Part shown: one piece after another, positions 38,577 to 49,865 of the stretch
How the letters are laid out: every line of letters starts with the position of its first letter
How positions within the stretch are numbered: the first letter of the stretch is position 1
Assembly: GCF_000004195.4 (NCBI RefSeq)
Contig: NC_030677.2
Span: 45,695,142 to 45,759,141 of the forward strand
DNA from: Xenopus tropicalis
Lineage: Eukaryota > Chordata > Amphibia > Anura > Pipidae
Direction: 5' to 3'
Length of the DNA: 64,000 bases
Translations under genes and position numbers: made by a program
The notes under the pieces: generated by a model
What the model saw: the letters and a program-made list of their open reading frames with translations, nothing else
Told to the model about the DNA's origin: nothing
Database searches by the model: none

Positions 38577-38979
38577 CATATATGTCAAACACAAGGCCCG
38601 GGGTCCAAATCCGGCCCACCTGGCTGTTTTATGTGGCCCTTGGTGAGTGCGTCTGACCATCCAGCCTGATCAATTTCCATTTTCCTCACAAAGTAACTAA
38701 GACTAAGGGGTATATTTATCATGCTGTGTAAAAAGTGGAGTGAAGCATTACCAGTAATGTTGCCCAAGGCATCCAATCAGTAATCAGATTTCAACAGTAG
38801 CAAAGCATCTATTGGCTGCTATGAGCAACATCACCGGTAATGGCTTACTCCACTTTTTACACATTGTGATAAATATACCCCTTAGTATCTTACTAAGTAT
38901 ATTAATAAAAAATTTGGCCCGTGACTTAGCCTGTGTTTTAGATTTCGGCCCCCTTATGTGATTGAGTTTGACACCCCTG
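38577..38979. mobile_element. hAT element with target duplication, carrying a nested MITE
   Basis: Left end CATATATGTCAAACAC and right end, inverted, CAGGGGTGTCAAACTC pair over 16 bases with a few changes. The flanks GTCTAAGG (38569-38576) and ATCTAAGG (38980-38987) match at 7 of 8 bases, as expected for hAT. CAGGGGTGTCAAACTC is a terminus widely seen in vertebrate hAT families. The interior is split by the element at 38704-38884. Confidence 0.85.
38704..38884. mobile_element. MITE nested inside a hAT element
   Basis: TAAGGGGTATATTTATCATG with GTAAAAAGTGGAGT on the left is mirrored by ACTCCACTTTTTACAC and AAATATACCCCTTA on the right. Ends match the 99-357 element, so they belong to one family. 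Confidence 0.88.
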
Positions 38980-39490
38980 ATCTAAGGTGAACCAGAAATG
39001 ATGTGCATGGTATTGCAACCAGATGCATAAAACAAACATATTGTAGAAATCACAGGCTGCTTACACCAACTGCAGCAACATCATTAATAATGTAGTCCAG
39101 CAACACCAACCATGTAACACTAGCTGATATTTATAAAGCTATCATGTAAATCAACATGAGTTAGGGGCATCATTAACTGAGAAAGATTTGAGGATTTTTG
39201 TGGATAACAAATTGTGTAATTCTAGGCAGAGTCACTCAATGGTATGTATAAAAAGGCATTCACCCAAGGAATGAAAACATAATTTTACCTCTATATATAT
39301 TCCTGGAAAGGCCTAATGATTTCTAAAATCTATTTAGTTTAATTGAATATTACTCATCATACTATGCATCCCTTATATGACTTAGTCTCTTCCCTACAGT
39401 GGTGTACAAATATAGACATACAAAATACAGACTTAAACACATAGACATACAGACAAAGACAGACAAACATGAGATCAACTGTTCACTTAC

Positions 39491-40365
39491 TCAAAAAAAG
39501 TTGTCCATCCAGTCTCATCACTTTTGGTTGCCAGAAGGCCACTGTTGCCATGGTAAGTAAATAACACTAACTCTTGTCCCTGTGCGGTCATGCTCTTGAG
39601 ACAGCCATTGGTGCCTATGGTCAGCCAAATCACCTGGTTATCTGGAGAGACTATTCTCACCGGCATGCGATTTGGATCTCGTCGGATGCGAAGGGTGTTT
39701 CCATTGCTGTCAGTCACGGCTGTGATATCATTTTCATTACTATAGCTGAAGTTATAAAGGTAATCTCCAGTCACTAAGCTCATAGTGTACTGGTGTGTGC
39801 CATTGACATCAAAAATATAAAGTTCTTGATCTGCTGGAGAGGCAACTTCATAATAATTCATTGAGTTAAGAAAAGGTCTGTTCTTAGAGACTGCTCGGAT
39901 TCTTATATTTCCCAGATCTGCAATGTAAAGTGTGCCATCAGGAGATGCAGCAAGGGACGATGGAGCACTTAGCTTGGTATCTTTTGCATAACCATCACCA
40001 TTTTGGTAACAGTCACAGTTAGCATCATTCTTACAGTCACACTCTGATGGTATTCCTGCAACCAATGAGATCTCTCCATCTGTTGTCACCTGTCTTATCC
40101 TGTTGACTTTCTTTTCATCTGTTTCTGTGATATAAAGGACTCCATTATAAGAGACAGAAATTGCTGTTGCTGATTCTAAAATTGCTTGCACCGCATACTT
40201 CCCAAATGAGTACTCAACTCCAGGGACTTGACAATACATTGGCCTTCCAGCAGCAATGCGTACTTGATGGTTTTCAGTGATCTGTAATACTACATTGTTG
40301 TCCAATACATAAACAGAGTTATCCATTGGATTAATAGCCAAGTCTGTGGGCCACTCAAGTCGAAC
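39491..40365 (-). CDS. tenm3: tenm3 exon, last NHL blades and start of the YD shell
   Basis: The 875-base exon begins in phase 0 after CTCTGCAG with [16 protein letters not shown] and ends GWTTFF plus GA of a split Asp, donor GTAAGTG. It holds three NHL blades: one around [20 protein letters not shown], one around [20 protein letters not shown], and one around [21 protein letters not shown] cysteine cluster ([12 protein letters not shown]) sits between the second and third. After the propeller the chain enters the YD/RHS barrel with [21 protein letters not shown], then [20 protein letters not shown] and [14 protein letters not shown] and NFS are glycosylation sequons. The sequence is close to mammalian teneurin-3 across its whole length, and the order of motifs is that of all teneurins. 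Confidence 0.96.
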
Positions 40366-41065
40366 CTGCAGAGATAAAACACAAATAGAATCCTTTAATC
40401 TAGCTGAAAATTACATAACAACACATTACAAAACACATTAAAAGCAAAGTACTGTGTTCTTTAATGATAAGAAACTGATTGGTATAATGCCAAGCAGGAA
40501 ATGAATTTTATACAGCAGACTTTTCTACACTCCTTTTCGTCCATGTTCTTTTCTCCTTGTACAACCAAATCTTATTAAAGACCTGTGCTTGGAAAGCTAA
40601 TAGAAGAAATGAGACATTTACATTTCCCAGCTGCTGAAATATGGCACAAATGTTCATATGGTTTTTGGTAAATCTGTGCTGCTGCCTGTACCACCTGTGT
40701 TAATTCAGATGAGTAAACAATAAGCAAATGCCAGCTCTGACACAGGCTGCCCATTATGTACATCAGGGACACTTGTCCCTTGTCAAGCTTAGCGTTTCAT
40801 ACAGAAACTACTTCTACAATGTAGCGTTGGTTTTCATTAAGAAAATAAATATGAAATACCTCTTGGGAAATATGGAACAAATGCTTTGCTTCAATTAAAA
40901 TAATTGGTGTGTATGGAACATGCATGCGCATTTGCACTAGAGTTGCACTTCCTGTCTGTTTGCAAGGACATTTTGGTAGGATGCTAAAAAATTCTCCTAC
41001 ATTATATCCCAGAGGCAGTGCATTTGTGCTATGTTGACTTAAATACATGTTGTGTGCTTCCATAC
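40366..41065 (-). other. tenm3: tenm3 intron, 700 bp
   Basis: The shortest intron here, phase 0, donor GTATGG and acceptor TCTCTGCAG. No repeat recognised. Confidence 0.9.
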
Positions 41066-41220
41066 CTCGCTGATATGCATGCTGGTATCGCAGGTTAAAG
41101 GCCGTGCTGAGGTCAGGTCATTCGATCCAAGTAGGGTGGATATTATTCCATTCTGGTCAACTTTTCTAATGACTTTCCCATCAACAAAGTAGATTATTCC
41201 ATTCTTATCTACAGCAATTC
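41066..41220 (-). CDS. tenm3: tenm3 exon, NHL beta-propeller blade
   Basis: After the acceptor CCGTAAAG the exon gives GA of a split Gly codon and 51 codons, ending in GAG before the donor GTATGG. It encodes [20 protein letters not shown] followed by [20 protein letters not shown], a textbook NHL blade (hydrophobic, D-x-x-G, IYF-VD, IRK-V, G). It continues through a Cys-containing linker ([12 protein letters not shown]) toward the VRLEWPTDL start of the next exon. The pyrimidine tract is modest and the donor has G at +5/+6 rather than the consensus GTAAGT, but phase and protein similarity leave little doubt. The 700-bp intron to the next exon is the shortest in the window. Confidence 0.94.
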
Positions 41221-42966
41221 CTTTACGGGAAGAAAGGTGATACGTTTACAGAGGGCTTGCACTTCCATTAATAATTAATAATACAGCCTTCCATTAATAT
41301 TTTGTTCATAACTTTGCAGATAAGTTTTAACAAGAAATATGAGCTGTTGAGACGTTTTCTAACTATTTTTACATACAAGTATATACAGCAGATTTAATTC
41401 AGTGAGAAAAAGGTTTGTCATGTGAAAACTGATAGACGAGATTACATTTTGTATTACAATAAAAACTTTTACATATGTTTTGTAAAATTTGTTTTACTGT
41501 AAAAGAATTAATTAAGTCAACTAACTGGTAAAGGAAGAAGAAATTAACAGTGGATTCTTTTTCTCCCTTTTTAACCCCTTGCAAAATGTTTGGGGAACTT
41601 TTCTCTTCAGTCAAGAGTTAACATAGAGAACTAGCTCACAAACTTATGACTATACTAAGGGTTAACATAGAGAACTAGCTCACTACCTTATGACTGTGCT
41701 AAGAGTTAACATAGAGAACTAGCTCACTACCTTATGACTGTGCTAAGAGTTAACATGGACAACTAGCTCAATACCTTATGACTGTGCTAAGAGATAACAT
41801 AGAGAACTAGCTCACTACCTTATGACTGTGCTAAGAGTTAACATGGACAACTAGCTCAATACCTTATGACTGTGCTAAGAGATAACATAGAGAACTAGCT
41901 CACTACCTTATGACTGTGCTAAGAGTTAACATAGAGAACTAGCTCACTACCTTATGACTGTGCTAAGAGTTAACATGGACAACTAGCTCACTACCTTATG
42001 TCTGTGCTAAGAGTTAACATAGAGAACTAGCTCACTACCTTATGACTGTGCTAAGAGTTAACATAGAGAACTAGCTCACTATCTTATGACTGTGCTAAGA
42101 GTTAACATGGACAACTAGCTCACTACCTTATGTCTGTGCTAAAAGTTAACATAGAGAACTAGCTCACTACCTTATGACTGTGCTAAGAGTTAACATGGAC
42201 AACTAGCTCACTACCTTATGACTGTGCTAAGAGTTAACATAGAGAACTAGCTCACTACCTTATGACTGTGCTAAGAGTTAACATGGACAACTAGCTCACT
42301 ACCTTATGACTGTGCTAAGAGTTAACATAGAGAACTAGCTCACTACCTTATGACTGTGCTAAGAGTTAACATGGACAACTAGCTCACTACCTTATGACTG
42401 TTCTAAACAAAATAAAAGCCTTAAACTTTCATTTTCCCCACTTTGAACATGGACATAACATCAAACTCGATGGCTCCTCTGATTTTCAGAAGAACAGTAT
42501 GTTAATCCCATGTTCAAATCCTTTAGCTCGGTTGAAATGGCTCTTATGTTGCAAATCATCAAAACCTCTCCTGGAGGTCAATTATTTGAGTCACATGCTG
42601 ACATAAAGCAATGAAACATCAATGGCACAATGCCAGCCATGTATAATGAGAACCACTAAGGTGAGGCTTTGTTGTTCTAGAATTTAGCTTTTTATTTTAT
42701 AATCTTTGTGATTACTAAGAATCTTCAGGACAGCTTTACAACATCTGAAAAAACTCTACATTTCCATTAATGCAAAAATAATGTGACCATTACTAGGAAA
42801 ACCATGCCTCTTTTTCCCTTACAATGGAAATAAGGCGGCACAACGTGACAGAAAGTGCATAAAAGAACAGGAAAGAATTGGCTGTTAGCAATGAGTCACT
42901 CGTGAATGATAAAGTGCTAATATGTGGGAAACCACAATGACTCTACTACTGCCTTGATGGACTCAC
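41221..42966 (-). other. tenm3: tenm3 intron with minisatellite
   Basis: A 1.7-kb phase 1 intron, donor GTGAGT and acceptor GTAAAG. Almost half of it is the 44-bp tandem array at 41614-42406. The rest is AT-rich and unassigned. Confidence 0.9.
41614..42406. repeat. Minisatellite, 44-bp unit, 18 copies
   Basis: Eighteen head-to-tail copies of a 44-base unit that begins AGAGTTAACAT and ends GACTGTGCTA. Units start every 44 bases (41614, 41658, 41702 ... 42362) with no indels seen. Two main versions alternate: ATAGAGAACTAGCTCACTACC (A) and ATGGACAACTAGCTCACTACC (B), with sub-versions having CAATACC, GATAAC or TTATGTCTG. The first two and last copies are the most divergent, as usual for array edges. 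The array is wholly intronic. Confidence 0.97.
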
Positions 42967-43199
42967 CTTTAGGAGTTGTGAGAGTTGCCTCTACTGCTTT
43001 GCCTCCTTCCCCACATCTTGCCTCATCAAATGGGGTGCACTGTTCCCCAGTTCCAGCAACAACCTCAGCATTTTTTATCAATTCTTTCATACCCAAGAGT
43101 GATTTAGGACGGTATATCTTGCGAGTGTTGGCATCAGAAACATAAAGATCTCCAGTCACAGGGTCTGTAGCTAAATAATAGCGATGCGCTAAGTTGCTG
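42967..43199 (-). CDS. tenm3: tenm3 exon, NHL beta-propeller blade
   Basis: The exon follows a CTCTGCAG acceptor, opens with one base (C) of a split Ser codon, carries 77 codons and ends with G before the donor GTGAGT. It encodes [20 protein letters not shown] and [14 protein letters not shown], an NHL blade, then a loop with two cysteines in [20 protein letters not shown], and ends TLTTPKG. The acceptor is a tandem CAGCAG, so a 3-base-shorter form starting at 43196 is possible and would drop one Ser. Lengths and phases match the exons on either side both with and without the microexon. The region is extracellular and part of the propeller face that carries the splice insert. Confidence 0.95.
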
Positions 43200-44351
43200 C
43201 TGCAGAGACACAAACAATACAAAAATGTTGATTGATGCATATGTATACTTTTATGCAATGCTTGAGGATATTGAATGGCACTTACAAACCCAACATGGCC
43301 TTCAAAAGTAATCATTGGGCTTCCATACATAGATTTATGTAAAGCAGACAAAATCAGATAGATGAGCATTGAATCACTTAAAAATAGTAGACAAGTAAAA
43401 CAAAGAATAAAAATGTTTTACGCTTGATTAAAATGGACACCATAATTTTATAGTAAGCTTTTTTCTTTCTATTAACAAAGGTCACAGCCAAGTATAGCCA
43501 CAACCTGAGTTTTGGTGGAGAAGAAAACAAAGACTTTGACTTAATCCATGTTTTCTTTGCAAAAGCCAACAAAACTATACCTCAAAATAAATCTCCCCCC
43601 TTCTCTTCTCCTTATAACAATTAGCAATCATAAAGAAAACAGATCTTGCAGTCTGCACCATAGGACTTAAAATACAGCTATTTGCAAAGAAAGTAAAGGC
43701 ACCACACAGAGAGCTTTGGAGTATTGTAGAACCGACACAGCTTCTATGAAATCCCTCTTTTACAGAACATTGAAACAGCAGTTTATAGATGAGTGTACAG
43801 ATAAATAATATTACTATATAGGGAAGAAATATTTTACATGATGAATGCAGAGTGCCAAATGATACCTGACAAGTCTGCAAGTTGCCCTTCTCAACAAGAG
43901 AAAAGTCATATATTGACGACTGCTGAGGAAAGAAGCAGAAGGATCTTTGGCAATCTGCATCCAACAGCCTAACAGCCCTAAGACTGCCAAACTGTACCAG
44001 AAAGCAATCATTTGGATAATTCTGTACTATGCAATGCAATGCAATGTAATATTAAGTGAAAATGAATGAAAGCTATATTTAAAAAACAATGAAATAACAA
44101 AATGTATCTTTATTTGCTAAAAATGCAAAATAAAGCAAAGAATAAGAGACTGGGTAATATAGCTGCTGAATTGGTCAAATCTACAGTATATATCTAAAAA
44201 ATCTATCAATTCATGTATTTTTTCTTACTAAAAAAAAGAAGAATGCTTTTGGCTGCCTAAGGACACTGGCTGAAACATGCCCATTCCCATTATAGGAATC
44301 TTGGCAGACTGGAGCGATTGTTGCCCAGAAACCTATATTTCTGGGTCATTC

Positions 44352-44410
44352 AATGTTGGACTGGCCCACCAGGATAAACTCCTGGTGGCCCAGGTGTCTG
44401 TGGGCCCTCT
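44352..44410. repeat. hAT end fragment
   Basis: CAATGTTGGACTGGCCCACC then GGATAAACTCCTGGTGGCCC resembles the right end of the 17340-17624 hAT read in reverse (CAGTGTCGGACAGGCCCACC). The partner end was not found. Confidence 0.55.
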
Positions 44411-44461
44411 TGCTTCTAACTATTTAGCCTATTTCATGGCCATTCCCTATTTCTGTATGGG

Positions 44462-44637
44462 TATCTTTTAAAATGAAAATGCAAACAGGGGCAAACAACT
44501 GCTGTTGTTTGCCCCTGAAATTTGCAATAAAGGCATTTTCATTTTAAAACATAAGAGGTTCTGTTCCGGATCATCTGTACTTGGATAAATACAAGATGTG
44601 GTGCTGACTACTACTTCCAAAACTATTTCTGTATGGG
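44462..44637. mobile_element. Insertion flanked by 15-bp direct repeats, with a hairpin
   Basis: CTATTTCTGTATGGG occurs at 44447-44461 and again at 44623-44637, bracketing about 161 bp. The insert begins with a strong hairpin at 44466-44549. A 15-base flanking duplication suggests retrotransposition by LINE machinery or a slipped duplication. The insert matches no family I can name. Confidence 0.6.
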
Positions 44638-47600
44638 AACATGGAAGCTTGATAGATGGAAAAATAGAGTATAGAATGTAGAGAAAAGAGACCACTGCAG
44701 AAATATGCCACTGCATTAAGGATATTATAGTTATTCATTGCCACTGAAACAGTTCAAGTTTGTAGGACATTTCTTTTTGTCTAATAAGAACACCTTGGCT
44801 CAGTTTTGCCACCCAAGTAGAAAGCATAATCAGGCTGATCCTATCCCTTAGCCCTCAGGTCAGTGACTGCAGCACACAATGGGTAGCTGAAAACCACAAT
44901 CATTGGCCCAGTATTGATGTGAATACATCTTTTTACAAAAGGTAGACAAGCACTGTCACGATTATCATTGTCATTTTCATTGTGATCATCTTCTAGATGT
45001 CAATGGATGATGTTTTATTACACCTTGACTATACAAATGGTTTAGCAGCTTTTATATACAGATGAGTTAGGCTAGTTGTGTAACAACTCTTTATGTGTAG
45101 AATAATACAGTCAAAATGGCCTTTTGTATAAATATGTTAAGTACTTACCCTTTTAAAAGAGACACATAGAATAGATTTCAATTAATATAAATATACTTAT
45201 TTATATGCTATCTATAAATGTATGGGAATACATATACAGTATTTCACACTGCCACAGCTTTTAGTATACTAATTACCAGGTGGCAATTATATACTACTTC
45301 TTAATTAACACTAGCTTATACCTGTGAGTTTTTTACATGATGCTTGCCTTTAGATATTAGCAAGTAATAAAAAATGACAAACCACCTATATTTCTGGAAG
45401 ATTATAGCTGAATTTTATGAAGTCAGATTTTTTTGTGTTATGGCTCACTAAACCCGCATCTGCCCAACACGCGCCCTCACAGTGCTGAACTCCTTGGCAC
45501 AGGTTCTGCAAGGAAACCGCCACACGGCCTAATAAAAATACAGGCAGCTTCAAATTACCCACTTAGTAAACAGCAGTGCCACTAATTTGCTAGAACACAC
45601 ATTCAAGTCTGTAATTTTTTGCATGTTTAACACTGCTCCTTTTACTGTTTTCTATTTAAATACAGTATGTGATTTGCACCGAGGAGTCAATTTTTTTTAG
45701 GTGAATTTAGAGAAATAGGGCATGGGAGCTCGTTACTTGGCATATAGCTGTCTTTTAGATTTAGAGATTTAACAAAGATAACATTTAAACAAAGGTGAAG
45801 TGTAGCAGAGCATGCCATTCAAGCAGCACCTCAATACAGCTCAGACGTTAGTGTCAGTTCAGTTTGCCACTTGCCGATTATCGAGGGCAAGTGACTTCAA
45901 GCTGTTCCCTTGGGGTTCTATCTCTGCATGGAGGATATCTGAACCTCTCCACCAGATCAGTAGGTGGTGGTGTGTATCTGACATTTGCTTAATGGGTGGG
46001 GAGAAAGGTGAAAAGAAATAAGAATAATTAAATTCTTCACTGATTGAGCTGATAGAGATGTTAAGCGAAAGGAAGGAAGAAAAAGAAACTAAAATGGCTT
46101 GTGTGCCAGCAGAACATTACTTTCACAGCATGCAGGCTGCTCTTGCTACGCTAAAAATCGAATGGCTCTTTCACATACAATGTGCTTGCATTTTAATTAT
46201 ATGATTTCCCTAACAAGTCCTATTAACCCCTTGAGCCCTAAAAAAAACATATTAGCATCACAGACATAATTTCCAAATGCTTTAGTAAAAAAAGGTTACA
46301 TAAATTATATAATTATGTAATTTGCAATTACATTTCTGGTCAGTGTTCTGTATGGGCTAAGTTTACCAGATCATGTGGGAAATCAGGGACAGTTCTAAAA
46401 AATCCAGCTAGAAGGCCAGCACTGAATGGTTTTTTATTTAAATACTGTTAACTAGTAATGCAGCCAAGAAACTGCCATTTAATAGAAGTGTCTATAAGTG
46501 AATCAATATTTCAAGTGGTCTGGTAACCTTCATACAGCATGGGTTGGATAACACTTTGCAAGATCTTAGCCATGGTCAGCTCGGTTATTGTTTATGAACC
46601 TGGAACAATTCCAAATAATAGTGCATACCAATTTAGGGAATAAGGACATAAAAGGTCTTATTGCTTGCCATTGGTTACTGCTCCTGGGCAAACTTAGTGT
46701 ATTTTATTACATATGGGGGACAGAGTGTAATCTAGGTGGTTCTCAAGCATAATTTAAAAAATGTTTCACCACTCACTCAAGCAGCTTGCCAACTGATTAG
46801 GTATTGTGTTTTATGACCTGGATTAATTACAATCTTATCAGACAACTATTTATGTTTATTTTGTTTGAGATTCTGCAAAGGGGGTTTAGGGTACCTATGT
46901 GCCTTTATCTACCCCATTATAAAATGGCAACTATGGTATAAGAGTGGAGAGATTGTGTGGGTCATTAGACTTGAAGTGTGCAGGTTACTAGAATTCCATT
47001 CGTCAACTGTCTGGCTAAGGATTATAGGAAGTAAATATCAGACACAGCTGGGCAGCCATAGACTTGACAATCCAAGTTAACAAAATAAAAAAAAAAAACA
47101 AATCTAGTCCTCACACGACAGATGGTTTAGCCACCAAGAATAAGGATTCTTAAGCATAGTCAGGAAAGTAAAACGGTAAAAATATATATGATTCAAATAT
47201 TTATATTTAGTATTCAAACAAAAAATACAGTTGTTCTACAAATGCAAGAACAATTAGTTCCACTTGTGATGAGTTTACAAATAAGGAGCAAAAAATAAAT
47301 CTGCATCTCCTTGCAAGCTTTAAACATCTGCTCCCCAGTACATGTGATTTAAGTTAATAATTCAGCCGTAACACAGTGCGTCCTTCATACAAGGAAGAGG
47401 AGATATACATTCCATCAACAAGTACAGGTACAAGGAAAAGAAGTGCAGTGAAAATGTGTTGCAAAAATGACAGTACAGTAAACTGTGGCCTTTAAATATA
47501 TATGTGCATGGCCCATCTGATTATGGGAACTGGGTGTCAAAGCCACAGTTATCATTGCTGACGCAGGTGCCACTACATCATTTAATGACATTCTTGCCAA

Positions 47601-49393
47601 TTCTGTGTTTCCTGCTTTGTGGCAACAGTTTGGGGTTCCTGTTTCAGATGGATAATACCCCTAATAACAAAGTTAGGTTTATATAGAACTAGTTAGTAGA
47701 GATGTGAGTTAAAGAATTTCATTGGCAAAAACAGAGCCCTGGCCTCAACCCAACGGAACAAAAGAAAAAACTATCAACAATGTTCCAGCAGAAGAGTATT
47801 GGTTAAGGTCTGTTTACTTTAGCAGCAAAAGCATGACCTTTACATTGGTTTTGGAATGAGATACTGTATATACAGGTGTGCACATATGTTAGGTCTTATA
47901 GTGTAGTAAGATTTAATAGACACACTGTATAGGGTAGTGTGTCTGCTTTTTCAGTTATTTTTACCTATAAAATAGCAGCAGCAATGAACTGGTCACAAAA
48001 ATTTCCAAGCACTCCTGACCCTAACCAGCTGCTTGCCAACCCAAACCAAAGTCTTAATTTCAAACTAATTTAAAAGCTAATATAAAACCAATATGCAACC
48101 CCACCCTCCCCAATAATGACACAAATTGGGTGGTTGGCATGATGATATCAGCAGAGGGGTGGGTGTTGCAAGTAAATCAGTAATCTCTGACATCTCTATA
48201 AAGTATTCTTCTTTAATGTGTCCCATATTGTAACTTATTCAGTGAAGGCAAAGCACAACTAGATGTCAGGGGTATCCCATGTAAAGCCCTCAGTGGCACT
48301 TGACATAATACATGTGCATTGCTGTCATTATAAGTACAAGTGGGCACCGTGGCCTGTTCATGCAATTTGTTTTCTTCTTCTGGGCTAAGAAATCACTGCC
48401 TGATCAACATCCTCTAGTAATAATAAACAACTCTATTTCAGCTACATCCATTGAGACACCGGTTGTAAAACCCTGCTTTTGCCCAAAGCTGTGGTCCTGT
48501 AATGTAGTTCATTTAAATAGCATATGGCCATCTGAACAAATAAGCAGTGTTTAGCTATTTAAATGGCTACCCTTAGAACTTTAGTAATACAAAAGAGGCC
48601 CCAGACTCAGACCTTTGCCCAGCAGGTTGAGCATTCCATGCTTCTAATGGACATAAAAAAATACTAATTATATCTGATTGCTAATCATGCTAGGACTCTG
48701 CATAAAGAGGCAAAGGTGCTTTGATATTTCCTGGTATACAGGGATACTTAAGTGCAACATTATTATTATTGTTATTATAAAATTCTTTACACAGGCACTC
48801 AGTTCCCTGCTATGAGCCTGCATGCTGTAAATGCTTATTAAAATTGTTCATTAATAGGCAACAACAACATGGGGCTTTATTTAAAACAATTAGCAAAACA
48901 AGCATATTTTTACGGGAATAATTATTTCAACGCAACAGTCCACCTGGCCCAAAACGCTTTGTATGGTACTTCATAGATGAAATAGGAAAGCAATTAAATC
49001 AAATAATGACAATGTATGACTCTCACTCTCAAGTTACACCAGAAAAAGAACATTTTCAACACATTTGGGCTCAGTAAATGCATATTTGGTGATCTGTGTC
49101 TGGCTATATTTTCCTTGGTTTAATGGAAGGTCATTTATCCACAGGAAAACACCCCATTTAATCAGAGAAGGTATAGAACTATTGCTATAAATTCCATTTG
49201 TTCTACAGAAGGAGCAAACTTTGTTTTGACATTGGACACACAGGGTGCACCACGGCACACAATGACACAACATATCACAGCACATATTTCAATAGAAAGA
49301 GGTATGACAATGACCAGTTTAAACAGACTGTGGGGCAAAATTGCCATTTATAATACTAAGGGCACCTCCCTGAAATCAATCAATTCACTATGC

Positions 49394-49865
49394 GTACAAA
49401 CAAACCAAGGGCACACATACATGTCAGGTCACATCCAGTGCCAGGCCAAGCAACGCATATGCAGACAGGGCAGAGGGGGGTTACAGGGGCCGCTGCACAA
49501 TGGGGGAAAGGGTCCGGAATCCGTGGTAGGTGACAGAAGAGGTACCTGTCTGGTGCCCCCCCACCATTGTGCCCTATGCAGGTGCCTATTCTGCCTACCC
49601 CTAGTTCCGGCTCTGGTCACATCAGCCAAAGGACAAAGTTCTGCCTTTTGCTCCCGCACTACTTCCTGTTACAGTCAGAGCTGCATTATTTCCTGTCAGC
49701 TAATCTGTGAGGGAACACACAGCCTATCACAAAATGGTGGCTCAAGGGAAAAGATATAAAAGGGCAATATTTACTGATATATATATTCCAGTTAGGTGAG
49801 ATTCTTTAATAGGGCACCTAATATGATATAAACTATCTGTTTAAGCATTCATTCATGGGGTATAA
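49394..49865 (+). repeat. Interspersed repeat, copy 2, broken by a hAT element
   Basis: Same repeat as 2634-3262: ACAAACAAACCAAGGGCACA at the left, AGAGCTGCATTATTTCCTGT and GGGAACACACAGCCTATCAC in the middle, and CATTCATTCATGGGGTATAA at the right. It is uninterrupted at CCTGTTACAG, giving the empty site for copy 1, but is split at 49436-49615 by a hAT element. Confidence 0.85.
49436..49615. mobile_element. Non-autonomous hAT element with perfect 8-bp target duplication
   Basis: Left end CAGTGCCAGGCCAAGC and right end, inverted, CAGAGCCGGAACTAGG, 180 bp, flanked by GTCACATC on both sides (49428-49435 and 49616-49623). Copy 1 of the host repeat reads GGTCACCTCAGCC here without an insertion. 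Confidence 0.9.

Larger units (their letters stand above)
27325..39490 (-). other. tenm3: tenm3 intron, 12.2 kb
   Basis: The largest intron in the window, phase 2. It contains four TA or CA/TA microsatellites, a hAT-related element near 30592-30744, a TTAA-type element with a nested TACAGGTAT element (31076-31942), a repeat at 33140-33245, homopolymer runs near 35594 and 35690 (C), and a hAT with a nested MITE (38577-38979). No cassette exon resembling a teneurin segment was found. The remaining stretches are AT-rich and unassigned. Confidence 0.88.

Noticed and set aside
41614..42406. CRISPR-like array
   Set aside because: The 44-bp units are contiguous without unique spacers and the genome is a vertebrate. 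It is a minisatellite.
43575..44039. A 154-codon minus-strand open frame upstream of a tenm3 exon
   Set aside because: Rich in Cys, Phe and Ser with no recognisable domain, inside an intron, no splice sites that would join it in frame to teneurin.
44466..44549. microRNA precursor
   Set aside because: The hairpin has large asymmetric unpaired stretches and resembles a repeat-derived fold. No known miRNA seed was recognised, so it is reported only as a structural finding.
49226..49759. A 177-codon open frame on the plus strand
   Set aside because: It spans the host repeat and the nested hAT element, has no family signature and its composition follows the repeat. Chance frame.
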